Source of the DNA: Pedobacter psychroterrae
Lineage (GTDB): Bacteria > Bacteroidota > Bacteroidia > Sphingobacteriales > Sphingobacteriaceae
Length of the DNA stretch: 64,000 bases
NCBI RefSeq assembly: GCF_004331695.1
Contig: NZ_SJSL01000008.1
Coordinates: forward strand, 62,001 to 126,000
Reading direction: 5' to 3'
Below the pieces are notes generated by a model. It was not told the DNA's origin. It saw only the letters and a program-made list of their open reading frames with translations, and did no database searches. Made by a program: the position numbers and the translations under genes. Below are positions 36,514-44,786 of this stretch, in pieces. Each line of letters opens with the position of its first letter. Position 1 is the first letter of the stretch.

Positions 36514-37472
36514 TTATTTCAGGTTTTAAACATTTAATACCAGCACGCACGCTTTTATCCTGGGTTGATTTACCTTCAAGTGTTTACTATTATAAAAATA
36601 AAGGCGGCAGAGGAGGTGTAAAGCCAAGTACACATACGCTGAAGTTGGATGGAACAATGGTGGAAAATCAGGTTGTCATCGAAAAGATAAAAGATGTTTT
36701 GTCGCAGGAATTCTGCTGTTATGGGTACGAAAATGTCACTAGTGAATTGCGAAAGGAAGCGTACCACATCAATAAGAAGAAGGTATACAGGCTCATGGAT
36801 GAACAACACCTATTGCTGGGAAAAGTCATCCGTACCAGCGGTAAGCGTAAATTTGTCCAGCACCGCAAGATAGTGGCCAGTTATCCGATGGAATACCTTT
36901 GTCTGGATATCAAATATGTTTATGTACATGCTGATAAGCGTAATTATTACCTGCTGACCATACTGGATGTGTTTTCTCGTAAAACAGTGGATCAGACTTT
37001 TCAGAAAAGTATAAAGCAGGTTGATGTAATTAACGCTTTCAGACGCATAAATCAGACATACGGCATCAAAGGAGTAACCATTAGAAATGATAACGGATCC
37101 CAGTTTATCGCAAATAATGTTAAACAATATTTACGCGCTGCCGAGGCCAATCAGGAATTTACGCATATCGCAACACCTGAAGAAAATTCCTATATCGAAG
37201 CCTTTCACAGCATCGTGCAACGGGAAGTAATCGACCGATTTGAGTTTGACAGCTTTTATCATGCAAAACACACCATTGCTGCGCACAGAAACTGGTATGA
37301 TAACAGAAGGTTACACCGCGGTATCGAGATGACGCCAAAAGAAAAATGGGAACAAAATATACATCTTACAATCCAAAAAAGAGAAAGCATCGCAGCAATC
37401 GGAAAAACCGAAAAAATATCTGGAAATACAGACAATTATTACACAACTAATTCAACATATTTGTCCAACTAA
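36510..37472 (+). CDS. IS3-family transposase OrfB (DDE integrase core)
   Basis: A 320-residue catalytic subunit with the DDE triad D133 (LDIKYVY), D194 (RNDNGSQF) and E230 (NSYIEAFHS), giving the D-35-E spacing expected for IS3. The C-terminal HRNWYDNRRLHRGIEMTPKE is also typical. The start overlaps OrfA by 4 nt. The frame appears intact, so the element may be active if the frameshift works. Confidence 0.94.
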   Translation: MIISGFKHLIPARTLLSWVDLPSSVYYYKNKGGRGGVKPSTHTLKLDGTMVENQVVIEKIKDVLSQEFCCYGYENVTSELRKEAYHINKKKVYRLMDEQHLLLGKVIRTSGKRKFVQHRKIVASYPMEYLCLDIKYVYVHADKRNYYLLTILDVFSRKTVDQTFQKSIKQVDVINAFRRINQTYGIKGVTIRNDNGSQFIANNVKQYLRAAEANQEFTHIATPEENSYIEAFHSIVQREVIDRFEFDSFYHAKHTIAAHRNWYDNRRLHRGIEMTPKEKWEQNIHLTIQKRESIAAIGKTEKISGNTDNYYTTNSTYLSN

Positions 37473-37488
37473 TAAGGGGTTAGTACAT

Positions 37489-37730
37489 TTTATACAAAGA
37501 ACAGTTCCGCCGTTCTCTGAGCTGTAACTATTAAAAGTAAGAAAGTCCCATCCATAAAATTCATCATCCTCAGTACTTACTTCAGGAAATATGATCTTAT
37601 CAGCCTCATGTATCTTATGAATTGTATTAACAATGGTTTCAGTAACCACCCTATAGCCTCTGGCAATGTTCCATATTGCCAATTCTATTTGTGCCTTCTT
37701 ACTAAAAATGTTCATCATAGTTATTGTCAT
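37489..37730 (-). pseudogene. hypothetical gene truncated by the IS3 element
   Basis: The reading frame runs from the ATG at 37730 to 37452, but the last dozen residues are read from the IS end, so the native part is only about 80 residues. It contains VVTETIVNTIHKIHEADKIIF and EDDEFYGWDFLTFNSYSS; I do not recognise it. On the far side of the IS the frame stays open for some 30 codons (36131 down to about 36040), which suggests where the lost 3' end was. Confidence 0.6.
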
Positions 37731-37749
37731 TAAGCAATTCCTAATTTAA

Positions 37750-37774
37750 TAAAAAGAGCCACCATAAGTGGCTC
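37750..37774 (-). terminator. terminator after the gene at 37856-38446
   Basis: A 7-bp stem (37756-37762 with 37768-37774) and 5-nt loop, followed on the minus strand by a T-run (the A-run at 37751-37755). Confidence 0.75.
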
Positions 37775-37855
37775 CTCGATGCATTATTAAGTATTTAAAT
37801 GACCAACTCGTCTTTCTTGCTAGCAGTAAATGGGAGCATGGGTAGTTTTAGCATG

Positions 37856-38446
37856 CTAAGAACATAAATGTGTTGCAAAACTCAGATGGAAATCAAACTG
37901 TGTTCTGTGCCTTTCCATATTAGGATAATCTATTGTGTCAATGATACCTCTGCCAGAACCGTCTCTAAATTTAAATCCAAGATAATCGTGTGCATCTGAT
38001 TGGGATATGACCACTTCCCTAATAGAAGTTGCAGAAATACCGAGACTTGATAATTCTGGGATTCTAAACACACTATTAAGATCAACTTCATATGAAACCG
38101 TCTCGAAGTCAGAATCAAAGTCAGTTATTGTCAGTCCCCTTAGGACTTTGTATAAGGTTTCAAATTTTGTCCCCTTAAGGCTACGATAGAATTCATGATC
38201 TTCCTTTTGATAATACTTTTCTCGACGCTTTATAATATTGTCTACGTTCTCTCGCAATCTAAACTGCTTGTCGGCTGATTGAATATCTTTAAAGTAACAG
38301 GTCTTGATTTTAACAAACTCTTTACCATCAAATCTGTCTATGGCATATTTAAATCCAGAGGTCAACTTCGTCAAGTTAGAAAGTTCAATCAACCTGTATG
38401 GTGTGTTATTACGATTTGTGAACACATGTATAACTTTGTCTGACAT
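37856..38446 (-). CDS. hypothetical island protein
   Basis: A 196-residue soluble protein, acidic and charged, without signal peptide or membrane segment. It has a basic middle (NIIKRREKYYQKEDHEFYRS) and a C-terminal part rich in D, R and H. I do not recognise a family. It starts 8 bp after the secreted-protein gene on the same strand and is followed by a terminator. Confidence 0.55.
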   Translation of the reverse strand: MSDKVIHVFTNRNNTPYRLIELSNLTKLTSGFKYAIDRFDGKEFVKIKTCYFKDIQSADKQFRLRENVDNIIKRREKYYQKEDHEFYRSLKGTKFETLYKVLRGLTITDFDSDFETVSYEVDLNSVFRIPELSSLGISATSIREVVISQSDAHDYLGFKFRDGSGRGIIDTIDYPNMERHRTQFDFHLSFATHLCS

Positions 38447-38454
38447 GGTACTTA

Positions 38455-38844
38455 TTAAAAATAGATGGTTTGCTGTAATCTGCTTATAAATGCCTTTCGC
38501 TCAAAGTATTCGGCTAGTGGATTAGTTGGAAGTAACGTTGAAGTTTTAATAGGCTCACTGCTAAGATCAGCCCAGTGATAGTCAGTTAGCCGTTTACATC
38601 CTATTATGAAAACACCATATTTATTCTCAACTACTTTCAGTTTGACTTTTACTGGTTTGTTGGTGTAGGTATTTAAGTAGTACGCATCAATGGTAGTTGC
38701 AGAATTAGTCAAAGATTTATCAGCGGGTGCTTCTTTTTCACCATATAATGGAATTGGCTTATATTCCATCACTCCTTCTGTTTGAGATTTAGCGATTATC
38801 GCTGTGAAACTCATTACGATTGCTGTTAACAACAGTCTTTTCAT
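38455..38844 (-). CDS. small secreted hypothetical protein
   Basis: A 129-residue protein. The ATG at 38844 is chosen because it opens with a clear signal peptide (MKRLLLTAIVMSFTAIIAKS, cleavage before Q). The frame is open to 38964, but that extension covers a strongly structured region and reads like non-coding sequence. The mature part (IDAYYLNTYTNKPVKVKLKV, CKRLTDYHWADLSSEP) is unrecognised. Co-directional with the next gene, 8 bp away. Confidence 0.6.
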   Translation of the reverse strand: MKRLLLTAIVMSFTAIIAKSQTEGVMEYKPIPLYGEKEAPADKSLTNSATTIDAYYLNTYTNKPVKVKLKVVENKYGVFIIGCKRLTDYHWADLSSEPIKTSTLLPTNPLAEYFERKAFISRLQQTIYF

Positions 38845-39183
38845 TTGATTAGATTTTAAATCGGTAGCTCCCAACCCGATGTATATAAACACAATAAGCG
38901 ATGTGGAACTGGCAACTAAACTGTCATTGGAGCCCCTAGGAAGGCATCGTGAACAGAATAGCACCAGCCCACATCGCTCATAGCGAAATGGGTGGTAACT
39001 AACTCTGTCTTGTCACGATTGATGATTTCCTAGGTCTTCCAATGCAAGATCAAATAGCTAAACGCTTATATCTTAATAAAATGTAGTTCTTAGTTTACTG
39101 TCTGTTTCTTCTGTTAAAGTTTTAAAGTCTGATGTAAAGATAATCACGTTAAACAAATTAGAGGTATTTCTACCCCTAATTAT
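38845..39183 (-). ncRNA. candidate structured RNA or leader
   Basis: A 339-bp gap dominated by nested inverted repeats. 38925-38942 pairs with 39027-39044 (15 of 18), and 38946-38957 with 39005-39019 allowing a 4-nt bulge. A hairpin lies inside (ccca..tcgct cat agcga..tggg, 38969-38992). In addition 38897-38906 (agcgatgtgg) is the exact complement of 38969-38978 within the loop, which would form a pseudoknot. On the minus strand this precedes the secreted-protein gene, so it may be a long structured 5' leader, a small RNA, or a DNA-level site such as an origin. No known riboswitch class is recognised. Confidence 0.4.
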
Positions 39184-39687
39184 TTATGCCACTGCTTTCT
39201 CTTCTGTAAATATAGAAACAGTGTCAGTTTCACCCTCAACTATCCTGCGATAAAAGAATGGATGAATAGCCGAGGGAATGTAATTCACTCTCATTGCGTA
39301 TTCAATGCCAGGAGTATTATCCACTGATTCCGTAATTTTAAAGGCATTACGCAGCAATGTGTTTGTAAGTCCGCTACCAAATCTTGTAATACCATCTTGA
39401 TCTATATCTATAAATATATAGAGTTTGCCATCCTTATTGGCGCTTAGAGTGACATTCCAGAAGTGATTTATATACTCTCTAACGAGATTTACGTTCTGTT
39501 CATCCTTTGTGTGGTTAATAAGTATCGTAGTTCTGTATTTAGGCTGGTTAAAGCTTCTAATCAGCTCAGAGGCCACTACTGTGATTTTGTCAAAGGCTTT
39601 CTCTACCTCCAAGTTATTAGCTTGCAATTCTGCATTTACCAGAACGAATTGCGTTCTCGGTCTTCTTTGTTTTGTCTGTGTTTTCAT
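39184..39687 (-). CDS. hypothetical island protein
   Basis: A 167-residue soluble protein. The N-terminus is basic (MKTQTKQRRPRTQF), followed by a mixed alpha/beta region with IFIDIDQDGITRFGSG and a C-terminal IEYAMRVNYIPSAIHPFFYRR. No family recognised. A 7-bp hairpin (39729-39735 with 39744-39750) lies just upstream of its start. Confidence 0.5.
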   Translation of the reverse strand: MKTQTKQRRPRTQFVLVNAELQANNLEVEKAFDKITVVASELIRSFNQPKYRTTILINHTKDEQNVNLVREYINHFWNVTLSANKDGKLYIFIDIDQDGITRFGSGLTNTLLRNAFKITESVDNTPGIEYAMRVNYIPSAIHPFFYRRIVEGETDTVSIFTEEKAVA

Positions 39688-40438
39688 TTTAAATTGATTT
39701 AAAGGGTTAAAAGGTTGTTAAATAGTAAAGGCACTCCCATTGAAGTGCCTATTTATAAGAGTAAAATATATAAGAATGCGTGCAAACGCCTTTTATTAAC
39801 AGGGATTTACAGCAGTACTAAGCATCAAAATTCTAGTTCGCTTAAGGATTTGGGCACTTGTATTAAAGGATAAAATACTGGGATTTATGGATATTGGATG
39901 TATCAACATTTATCCGGCTAAAAGGCACTTGTCAGTCGCTCTTTACAGATTAGAATAGTAATAATCGGTTAAAGCTCCATCTGGATTTTAAATCTGAATC
40001 CGGTATTATAGGTTTGAACGGTATTACAAATTGATTCCCCAACACAAGGACGTCAGGGGTTGATCGTTATAGACCAATAGGTCGGAGTTCAAATACAAGG
40101 GGGGGTATGTTTTATAATAGCACCTTATTTATATATATAATAATTTTGGGTTACACATCAATTTGGCTAATTCTTTCAATTATCTCAGATGGGATTTTAA
40201 GGATGGCTTTATATCGATCATCAATCCGATTAAAATATCCTAACAGCCACACTAACAAGAAAGTAACTCTTACATTACTGTAAAGTATCTTGTATATAGT
40301 AGTGTGGCTGATAGGATAAATCACTGATTTTTCGTATCTTTATGTAACATAAAAGGGGTATTCTTCCCCACTTCCAGATATTTCAATCAGACATCCCCGT
40401 CATCAGATACTTCTTTGATAATATGTAAATGAAATAAT
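39688..40438. other. 751-bp non-coding region upstream of the initiator-like gene
   Basis: The longest gap in the island, A/T-rich, between two divergent genes. It holds a small hairpin at 39729-39750 and a long inverted repeat at 40236-40318. No open frame of note. Together with the winged-helix gene that follows, it is the best place for a replication origin or transfer site of the element, but no iterons or nick-site consensus can be recognised. Confidence 0.45.
40236..40318. repeat. 19-bp inverted repeat near a putative origin
   Basis: tatcctaacagccacacta (40236-40254) and tagtgtggctgataggata (40300-40318) are complementary at 18 of 19 positions, separated by 45 bp. It lies 120 bp upstream of the winged-helix gene. 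It could be a binding site for that protein, an origin element or an operator. Confidence 0.55.
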
Positions 40439-41083
40439 ATGATATTCGTACTAAATAGTGGTACACCAACACCGCAAAGGCGCTTTATTAAGAAGCCTTT
40501 GTTCAATTTTCACAACAGTAACCTTAAATATATGGATGTGCTAGTCTACGTAGCCATTAAGTCGTATGACAATAAAGAGGGACTTTGTTTCCCCTCTCAC
40601 GAGACAATCGGAAAACGTGCAGGCTTAAGCAGCGATTTTGTAATCGATTCGATAAAAAGACTGGAGTCCGAGGGCTGTCTCTCAGTTTATAGGCATGAGA
40701 AATTTAGGGAACCTAACAGATCGTATTCAAATAAATACTACTTTCCCGAAGTAGAAGTATTTAATCCTATCCCTTATGAGATATTTGAAGCTACAGATTT
40801 AACAGGCAATGAAAAGGCTATGTTGTTACTATTGAGGCAATTTGCTAAATCTTCTATTGATATTTTTGCATCGATGGATGAGTTTGTCAAGGTATTAGGT
40901 TTATCAAAGCAGATTATTTATAAGAGATATAACTCCCTTATTAAAAAAGGGTATCTGACCAAAACTAAAACCAAAGGTTGGATAAAGATGCAGAAGATAG
41001 ACTGGAGTTATCCTGACCAAATCAAGATTAATCATAAAGAAACAACTATGTCGTCAAAGGAATATAATTTCATTGTAACTTAA
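40439..41083 (+). CDS. winged-helix protein, possible replication initiator or regulator
   Basis: A 214-residue protein. Residues about 30-85 form a winged helix of the HTH_36 type (LKYMDVLVYVAIKSYDNKEG, FPSHETIGKRAGLSSDFVI, IKRLESEGCLSVYR), the fold found in plasmid and phage replication initiators and in regulators. A second helix-turn-helix-like region is at about 145-185 (KVLGLSKQIIYKRYNSLIKK). It is the only native island gene on the plus strand, faces the helicase-like gene tail to tail, and has a large non-coding region with an inverted repeat upstream. That context favours an initiator of element replication, but a transcription regulator is equally compatible. Confidence 0.65.
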   Translation: MIFVLNSGTPTPQRRFIKKPLFNFHNSNLKYMDVLVYVAIKSYDNKEGLCFPSHETIGKRAGLSSDFVIDSIKRLESEGCLSVYRHEKFREPNRSYSNKYYFPEVEVFNPIPYEIFEATDLTGNEKAMLLLLRQFAKSSIDIFASMDEFVKVLGLSKQIIYKRYNSLIKKGYLTKTKTKGWIKMQKIDWSYPDQIKINHKETTMSSKEYNFIVT

Positions 41084-41089
41084 CTAAGT

Positions 41090-41144
41090 AGGGAGATTTT
41101 CTGAACTGTGTATATATTATATATTACTGATCAAAAATCTCCCT
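41090..41144. terminator. bidirectional terminator
   Basis: An 11-bp inverted repeat, agggagatttt (41090-41100) with aaaatctccct (41134-41144), lies between the convergent winged-helix and helicase-like genes. T-runs occur at the inner ends rather than after the stem, and the loop is A/T-rich, so the exact mechanism is uncertain. Confidence 0.5.
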
Positions 41145-41152
41145 GCATATGG

Positions 41153-43048
41153 TCATCTTAATTGCAGAGACTCTTCTGATATCTTAAACTTCGGACTGTA
41201 TAAAATATAATATGTCTTATAGACCCCTTCAATCTTCTTTTTACCATTTATGCGTTTACAGTCAAAGTAATCCTCAATATCAGTTGCACTTGCCTTTGCG
41301 ATCTTCCCTGGCTTTCTTTGAAAGTTAAAAGCTACATATACGTCAGTAAGCTTCTTTTCAATCTCATCAATGTATATCGGGGTTTCCAATCTAAATGACA
41401 ATAGGATCTCGTCAATCATCCGCATGTTGTTCTTTTGATCTCCTTGTCGAAGATCAAATAGTATATTACGTAGTTTCTTGCGGTTAAAGTTCAATCTCCT
41501 GATCTCTTTTGCTCCAATCTTGAAGTAGGCTTCGCAAATTAATGGGTCTGCGGTATATAGCTCACCTAAGTAAACAAAATAGTCTTCGTGATTTATCCCT
41601 AGTTGATATGATCCTTGCCCTTTGATCAGATTTTCTAGTTGCTTTAAGACCTCAATCGATTTCTTTTTAGTCTTTAATTTAACAAGTTTGATAAGATCTT
41701 CTTCTGTTAAAGGCTCATAAATTTCAGTTAGATATGGTCTAAAGAAGCCGTCTATCCTGTATTGTTTTACCAATGACTGGCTGTTACAATATAAGTTACG
41801 AGTAAGAACTGAAAACAGATGATTGTCTCTAAAATAAGAATTAACTGTTCCATCATCTTGAAATACTAGGTTTAGGTCATCTTTGTCCGCAACGTCACTC
41901 AACATTTTCTTGGTGGCCTTCTCATATGATTTATCTCTCAATTCCTGTAATTTATTAAGATGATAAATGCTCTTATCAATGTTATGTTTTATTTCCTTTT
42001 CATTTTGAATCTCAGTTTCTAAGATAGTAGTAATATGAGTGATAGAACTCACTTTTGCCCGACTTCTGCCATATATTTGAATGGCAGTCACCGTGGGAGA
42101 AATGATTGAATGTGGAGCATGTTTAATGTTTGAGATCATTATCACATGGGGTTTATCTTTTTCTGGGATTAAAATGTCTACTCCTGAAAAGAACTTAGAA
42201 GTGAAGAAGTTGTATCTAGCATATTGTTGTTCCGCAACAGAGTCAAATACATTCTCCAATCCCTGTTGTTGAAAGAAGTTAGTAAGGGACTTACTACAAA
42301 ATATCTTGTAGTTTTCATTGATGTTTTCCCGTTTTGCTAGGTATGTTATCGTCTTTTTACAGTTTGTAAATATCAGGATAGGTTTATCATTCAATCGTTT
42401 TAAAGAGTCCAACAAATTCCTACAGCTTGCATTTATATTATTTGTCACTACCAAGTGTATGTCTTCTTGAAAGTCATATTTAGGCTCAAACTTTAAATGT
42501 TTGAAATCATGGTCTATGAATCTGGTATCAGTAGGGATTAAAGGTGTGGCAGATATCATCGACCGCTTGTTGAATAGAAAGAATTCGTCCATAATGCGTA
42601 ACATATTCTTTCTGAACAGGGCATCCTCTACCAGAATATTACATTCATCTATTAACATAAAGTATTCGTTTATATATCCTGGTACTTGCTTCGATAAAGC
42701 AGCTTTGACTTTATAGAAAGACTCAGGAGTGGTCATTATCTTTTTATGTGGATATCGAGCATCGGCTAGGTATCTTCCTATTTCTTCGATAGCCTCGTCT
42801 ATATTACTCTGACCATAAATTACACAAAGCCTGTCACCATGCCCAACCTTTTTCACTTCTATTATCGCTGTAAAGGGAACAATTATAATACTGTGTCTTT
42901 GAGACATAATCTCATTATATGTTGTGCCTATTCCTGGAATTCGCTTATTTATGATCCAGTTTGCCGGGATCAACCCATTAAACTTGTGGTGGTGAAGTAG
43001 ATCAGTAAAGTTCATCTGATATGGAATATCAAGTGTTAAAGTTTTCAT
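41153..43048 (-). CDS. SF2 helicase-like protein with a lysine-less P-loop
   Basis: A 631-residue protein whose N-terminal 340 residues show the SF2 helicase motif order: motif I PGIGTT (38-43), motif II DEC (134-136), motif III SATP (166-169), motif V SKFFSGVDI (about 283-291) and motif VI QIYGRSR (324-330). The P-loop has threonine where the catalytic lysine is expected, so nucleotide hydrolysis may be altered or lost. The C-terminal 290 residues are helical and unrecognised. A role in element replication or as an origin-binding ATPase-like protein is inferred from the neighbouring winged-helix gene. It begins 11 bp after the acidic-protein gene. Confidence 0.65.
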   Translation of the reverse strand: MKTLTLDIPYQMNFTDLLHHHKFNGLIPANWIINKRIPGIGTTYNEIMSQRHSIIIVPFTAIIEVKKVGHGDRLCVIYGQSNIDEAIEEIGRYLADARYPHKKIMTTPESFYKVKAALSKQVPGYINEYFMLIDECNILVEDALFRKNMLRIMDEFFLFNKRSMISATPLIPTDTRFIDHDFKHLKFEPKYDFQEDIHLVVTNNINASCRNLLDSLKRLNDKPILIFTNCKKTITYLAKRENINENYKIFCSKSLTNFFQQQGLENVFDSVAEQQYARYNFFTSKFFSGVDILIPEKDKPHVIMISNIKHAPHSIISPTVTAIQIYGRSRAKVSSITHITTILETEIQNEKEIKHNIDKSIYHLNKLQELRDKSYEKATKKMLSDVADKDDLNLVFQDDGTVNSYFRDNHLFSVLTRNLYCNSQSLVKQYRIDGFFRPYLTEIYEPLTEEDLIKLVKLKTKKKSIEVLKQLENLIKGQGSYQLGINHEDYFVYLGELYTADPLICEAYFKIGAKEIRRLNFNRKKLRNILFDLRQGDQKNNMRMIDEILLSFRLETPIYIDEIEKKLTDVYVAFNFQRKPGKIAKASATDIEDYFDCKRINGKKKIEGVYKTYYILYSPKFKISEESLQLR

Positions 43049-43059
43049 CTACGTTATCT

Positions 43060-43770
43060 TTAAAAATCTTCACTTGGTGACTGTTCTTCTACTGCTTCTG
43101 CCTCGGTTTCCTGTTCATCTAATTCGTCGAGTAACAGACAGTTTTGCGGGTCATCAGAATGCTCAAGATCCCAGTAGTAGTTCAATATCCCTTCATTCTC
43201 AAACCATTTCGCAAACGAATCGTCATCGGTTTGATTATGGATTTCCTCATCATATACCGAAAGAAGCAATTCTTCATCCAGATATTTCTCTTCGGCTTGT
43301 AGAACTTGGTCTGATTCGAAATCTGATAATCCAGCTTCCATTTCATAGTAATCAGCTTCAATATTTCCCTCTGACAGATCTACAAATTTATCTATGGATC
43401 CCAATATTCGCCAATCGACCTTATATGTCTTTGTAACTTTACCTTCATATAAACCCTCAACTAAGGAAACATCCGTAATATGTATAATCTTATCAGCAAG
43501 TTTGCTAAATTGGACTAACTTGTCACCATTAGATGCCCTATTGTAAAGGGGACTAATATTGACTTTTACTTCGATAAACTGCTTAAATTGTGTGTCATTT
43601 GTCCAAAATGCCAATGCAACTATTTGTGCCTTTGTGTTTGGTCTCGGTATTTCATTGAATTCTCCTAACGCATAGTAACCAACTCTCGGTATAAGTTCGT
43701 TAGCTTGTTGCATTTTAAATAGTCGGTAATCGTTAACAAGTTTCTTTGTCTGGTGGTATTCACTTTTCAT
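43060..43770 (-). CDS. hypothetical protein with acidic C-terminus
   Basis: A 236-residue protein. The ATG at 43770 (MKSEYHQTKK) is preferred; the frame is open further to a TTG at 43824, but that overlaps the terminator of the upstream gene. The N-terminal 130 residues are mixed alpha/beta (GYYALGEFNEIPRPNTKAQI), and the last 90 are very acidic (EEKYLDEELLLSVYDEE, LLLDELDEQETEAEAVEEQ). No family recognised. Acidic tails like this occur in single-strand-binding and DNA-mimic proteins, but there is no direct support for either. Just upstream of, and probably coupled to, the helicase-like gene. Confidence 0.55.
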   Translation of the reverse strand: MKSEYHQTKKLVNDYRLFKMQQANELIPRVGYYALGEFNEIPRPNTKAQIVALAFWTNDTQFKQFIEVKVNISPLYNRASNGDKLVQFSKLADKIIHITDVSLVEGLYEGKVTKTYKVDWRILGSIDKFVDLSEGNIEADYYEMEAGLSDFESDQVLQAEEKYLDEELLLSVYDEEIHNQTDDDSFAKWFENEGILNYYWDLEHSDDPQNCLLLDELDEQETEAEAVEEQSPSEDF

Positions 43771-43821
43771 ATCTAATAATTTAAATCGCTGTTTATTCAG
43801 TCGACATGTCAAAAGTGCTGA

Positions 43822-43854
43822 CAAAAGAAAACCCTATCGCATTACCGATAGGGT
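43822..43854 (-). terminator. terminator after the gene at 43885-44727
   Basis: A perfect 9-bp stem (43831-43839 with 43846-43854) and 6-nt loop, followed on the minus strand by a T-rich run. Confidence 0.8.
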
Positions 43855-43884
43855 CAGAAAATTGAAGATTGGTAACCCGATAGA

Positions 43885-44727
43885 TTAAGCGTGGGTCTTA
43901 AGGTACTTTTTGTATCGGTGAATGACCTTCTTTAGATAATCGGTCTTTTCTGTACTCGCTATAGTTAGAGGTTTAAATTCTGTTGTAACTTCAAAATACT
44001 CTGTATCCTCTTCTTCCACTAAAACAAAAACACCCCAAAGGAAAATCAGATCAAATATGAAGGTATATTGCTTTCTGGATAGCTTTCCATCTACGTTGTC
44101 ATTTATATAATCTAGCAGATCAAGTACCATTTGTGGTATAAAATAACGGGTGGCGTAGTTCACAATGTAGTCGTTCTCCTTTACCAGTTCGTTTATGACC
44201 TTTAATGGAGGTAGTGTATCGTATTCCCTCAATAGTTCTTTTAAAGAGTGGTCATATTGTTCTTTAAACAGTTTATAAATAGCTTTAACAACAAAGTCTG
44301 TATTACTAAGTTTAATAGGTGTGGCACTTTTGATAGCTGGTGAGACCACTTCAATGTATCTGGAATTTAGCTTCTTATTTAAAGCGGCTTCGGTCTTGGA
44401 TGTTCTTTTTATATCCTCAGTCTGTATGATGTAAGATTGAAGAAAACGTAGTGGCTGAAAGCATTCTAATGCATCAATCTTCTGTTCGTCTATTACCTCA
44501 TAAAGCAAGTATTGTTGCCCGATTATGTAAAGGAAGTAATCAAGGTGTTTGTGGTCTAGCTTGTAATCTGTCAGTAATTGTTTTAAAGATTGAATAAGTC
44601 GTTCATGGTACTGTTCTGGAACAAATAGCGCAGCAGTTTTATCAAGAAACGAGGGTGTTTCATTAGTAAGCTTCGTGTACTTACTGGCTATAGTTAAATC
44701 TATATTTATGGGTAACAGTTCTGCCAT
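43885..44727 (-). CDS. hypothetical island protein next to the integrase
   Basis: A 280-residue, mostly helical soluble protein without signal peptide (HLDYFLYIIGQQYLLYEVID, VVKAIYKLFKEQYDHSLKEL, YTFIFDLIFLWGVFVLVEEE). The hydrophobic stretch near residue 235 could be a buried helix or a membrane segment. No family recognised. It starts 59 bp after the integrase stop and is followed by its own terminator. Confidence 0.55.
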   Translation of the reverse strand: MAELLPINIDLTIASKYTKLTNETPSFLDKTAALFVPEQYHERLIQSLKQLLTDYKLDHKHLDYFLYIIGQQYLLYEVIDEQKIDALECFQPLRFLQSYIIQTEDIKRTSKTEAALNKKLNSRYIEVVSPAIKSATPIKLSNTDFVVKAIYKLFKEQYDHSLKELLREYDTLPPLKVINELVKENDYIVNYATRYFIPQMVLDLLDYINDNVDGKLSRKQYTFIFDLIFLWGVFVLVEEEDTEYFEVTTEFKPLTIASTEKTDYLKKVIHRYKKYLKTHA

Positions 44728-44786
44728 ATAATTAAATAGGAGCAGCTATTTGCCACTCCGATTTAAAGATATAAATAAGTTGTTTA

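Larger units (their letters stand above)
36132..37488 (+). mobile_element. IS3-family insertion sequence
   Basis: About 1.36 kb with imperfect terminal inverted repeats of about 27 bp: the left end reads atgtactaacccc at 36132-36144 and the right end is its complement at 37476-37488. Between them lie an OrfA/OrfB pair typical of IS3. No clean 3-4 bp target duplication is seen, only a shared AA/TT dinucleotide. It is inserted into the island and removed the 3' end of the gene at 37489-37730. Confidence 0.9.

Noticed and set aside
38845..38964. Forty-residue N-terminal extension of the small secreted protein
   Set aside because: It would bury a clear signal peptide and covers the strongly structured region, so translation from 38844 is preferred.
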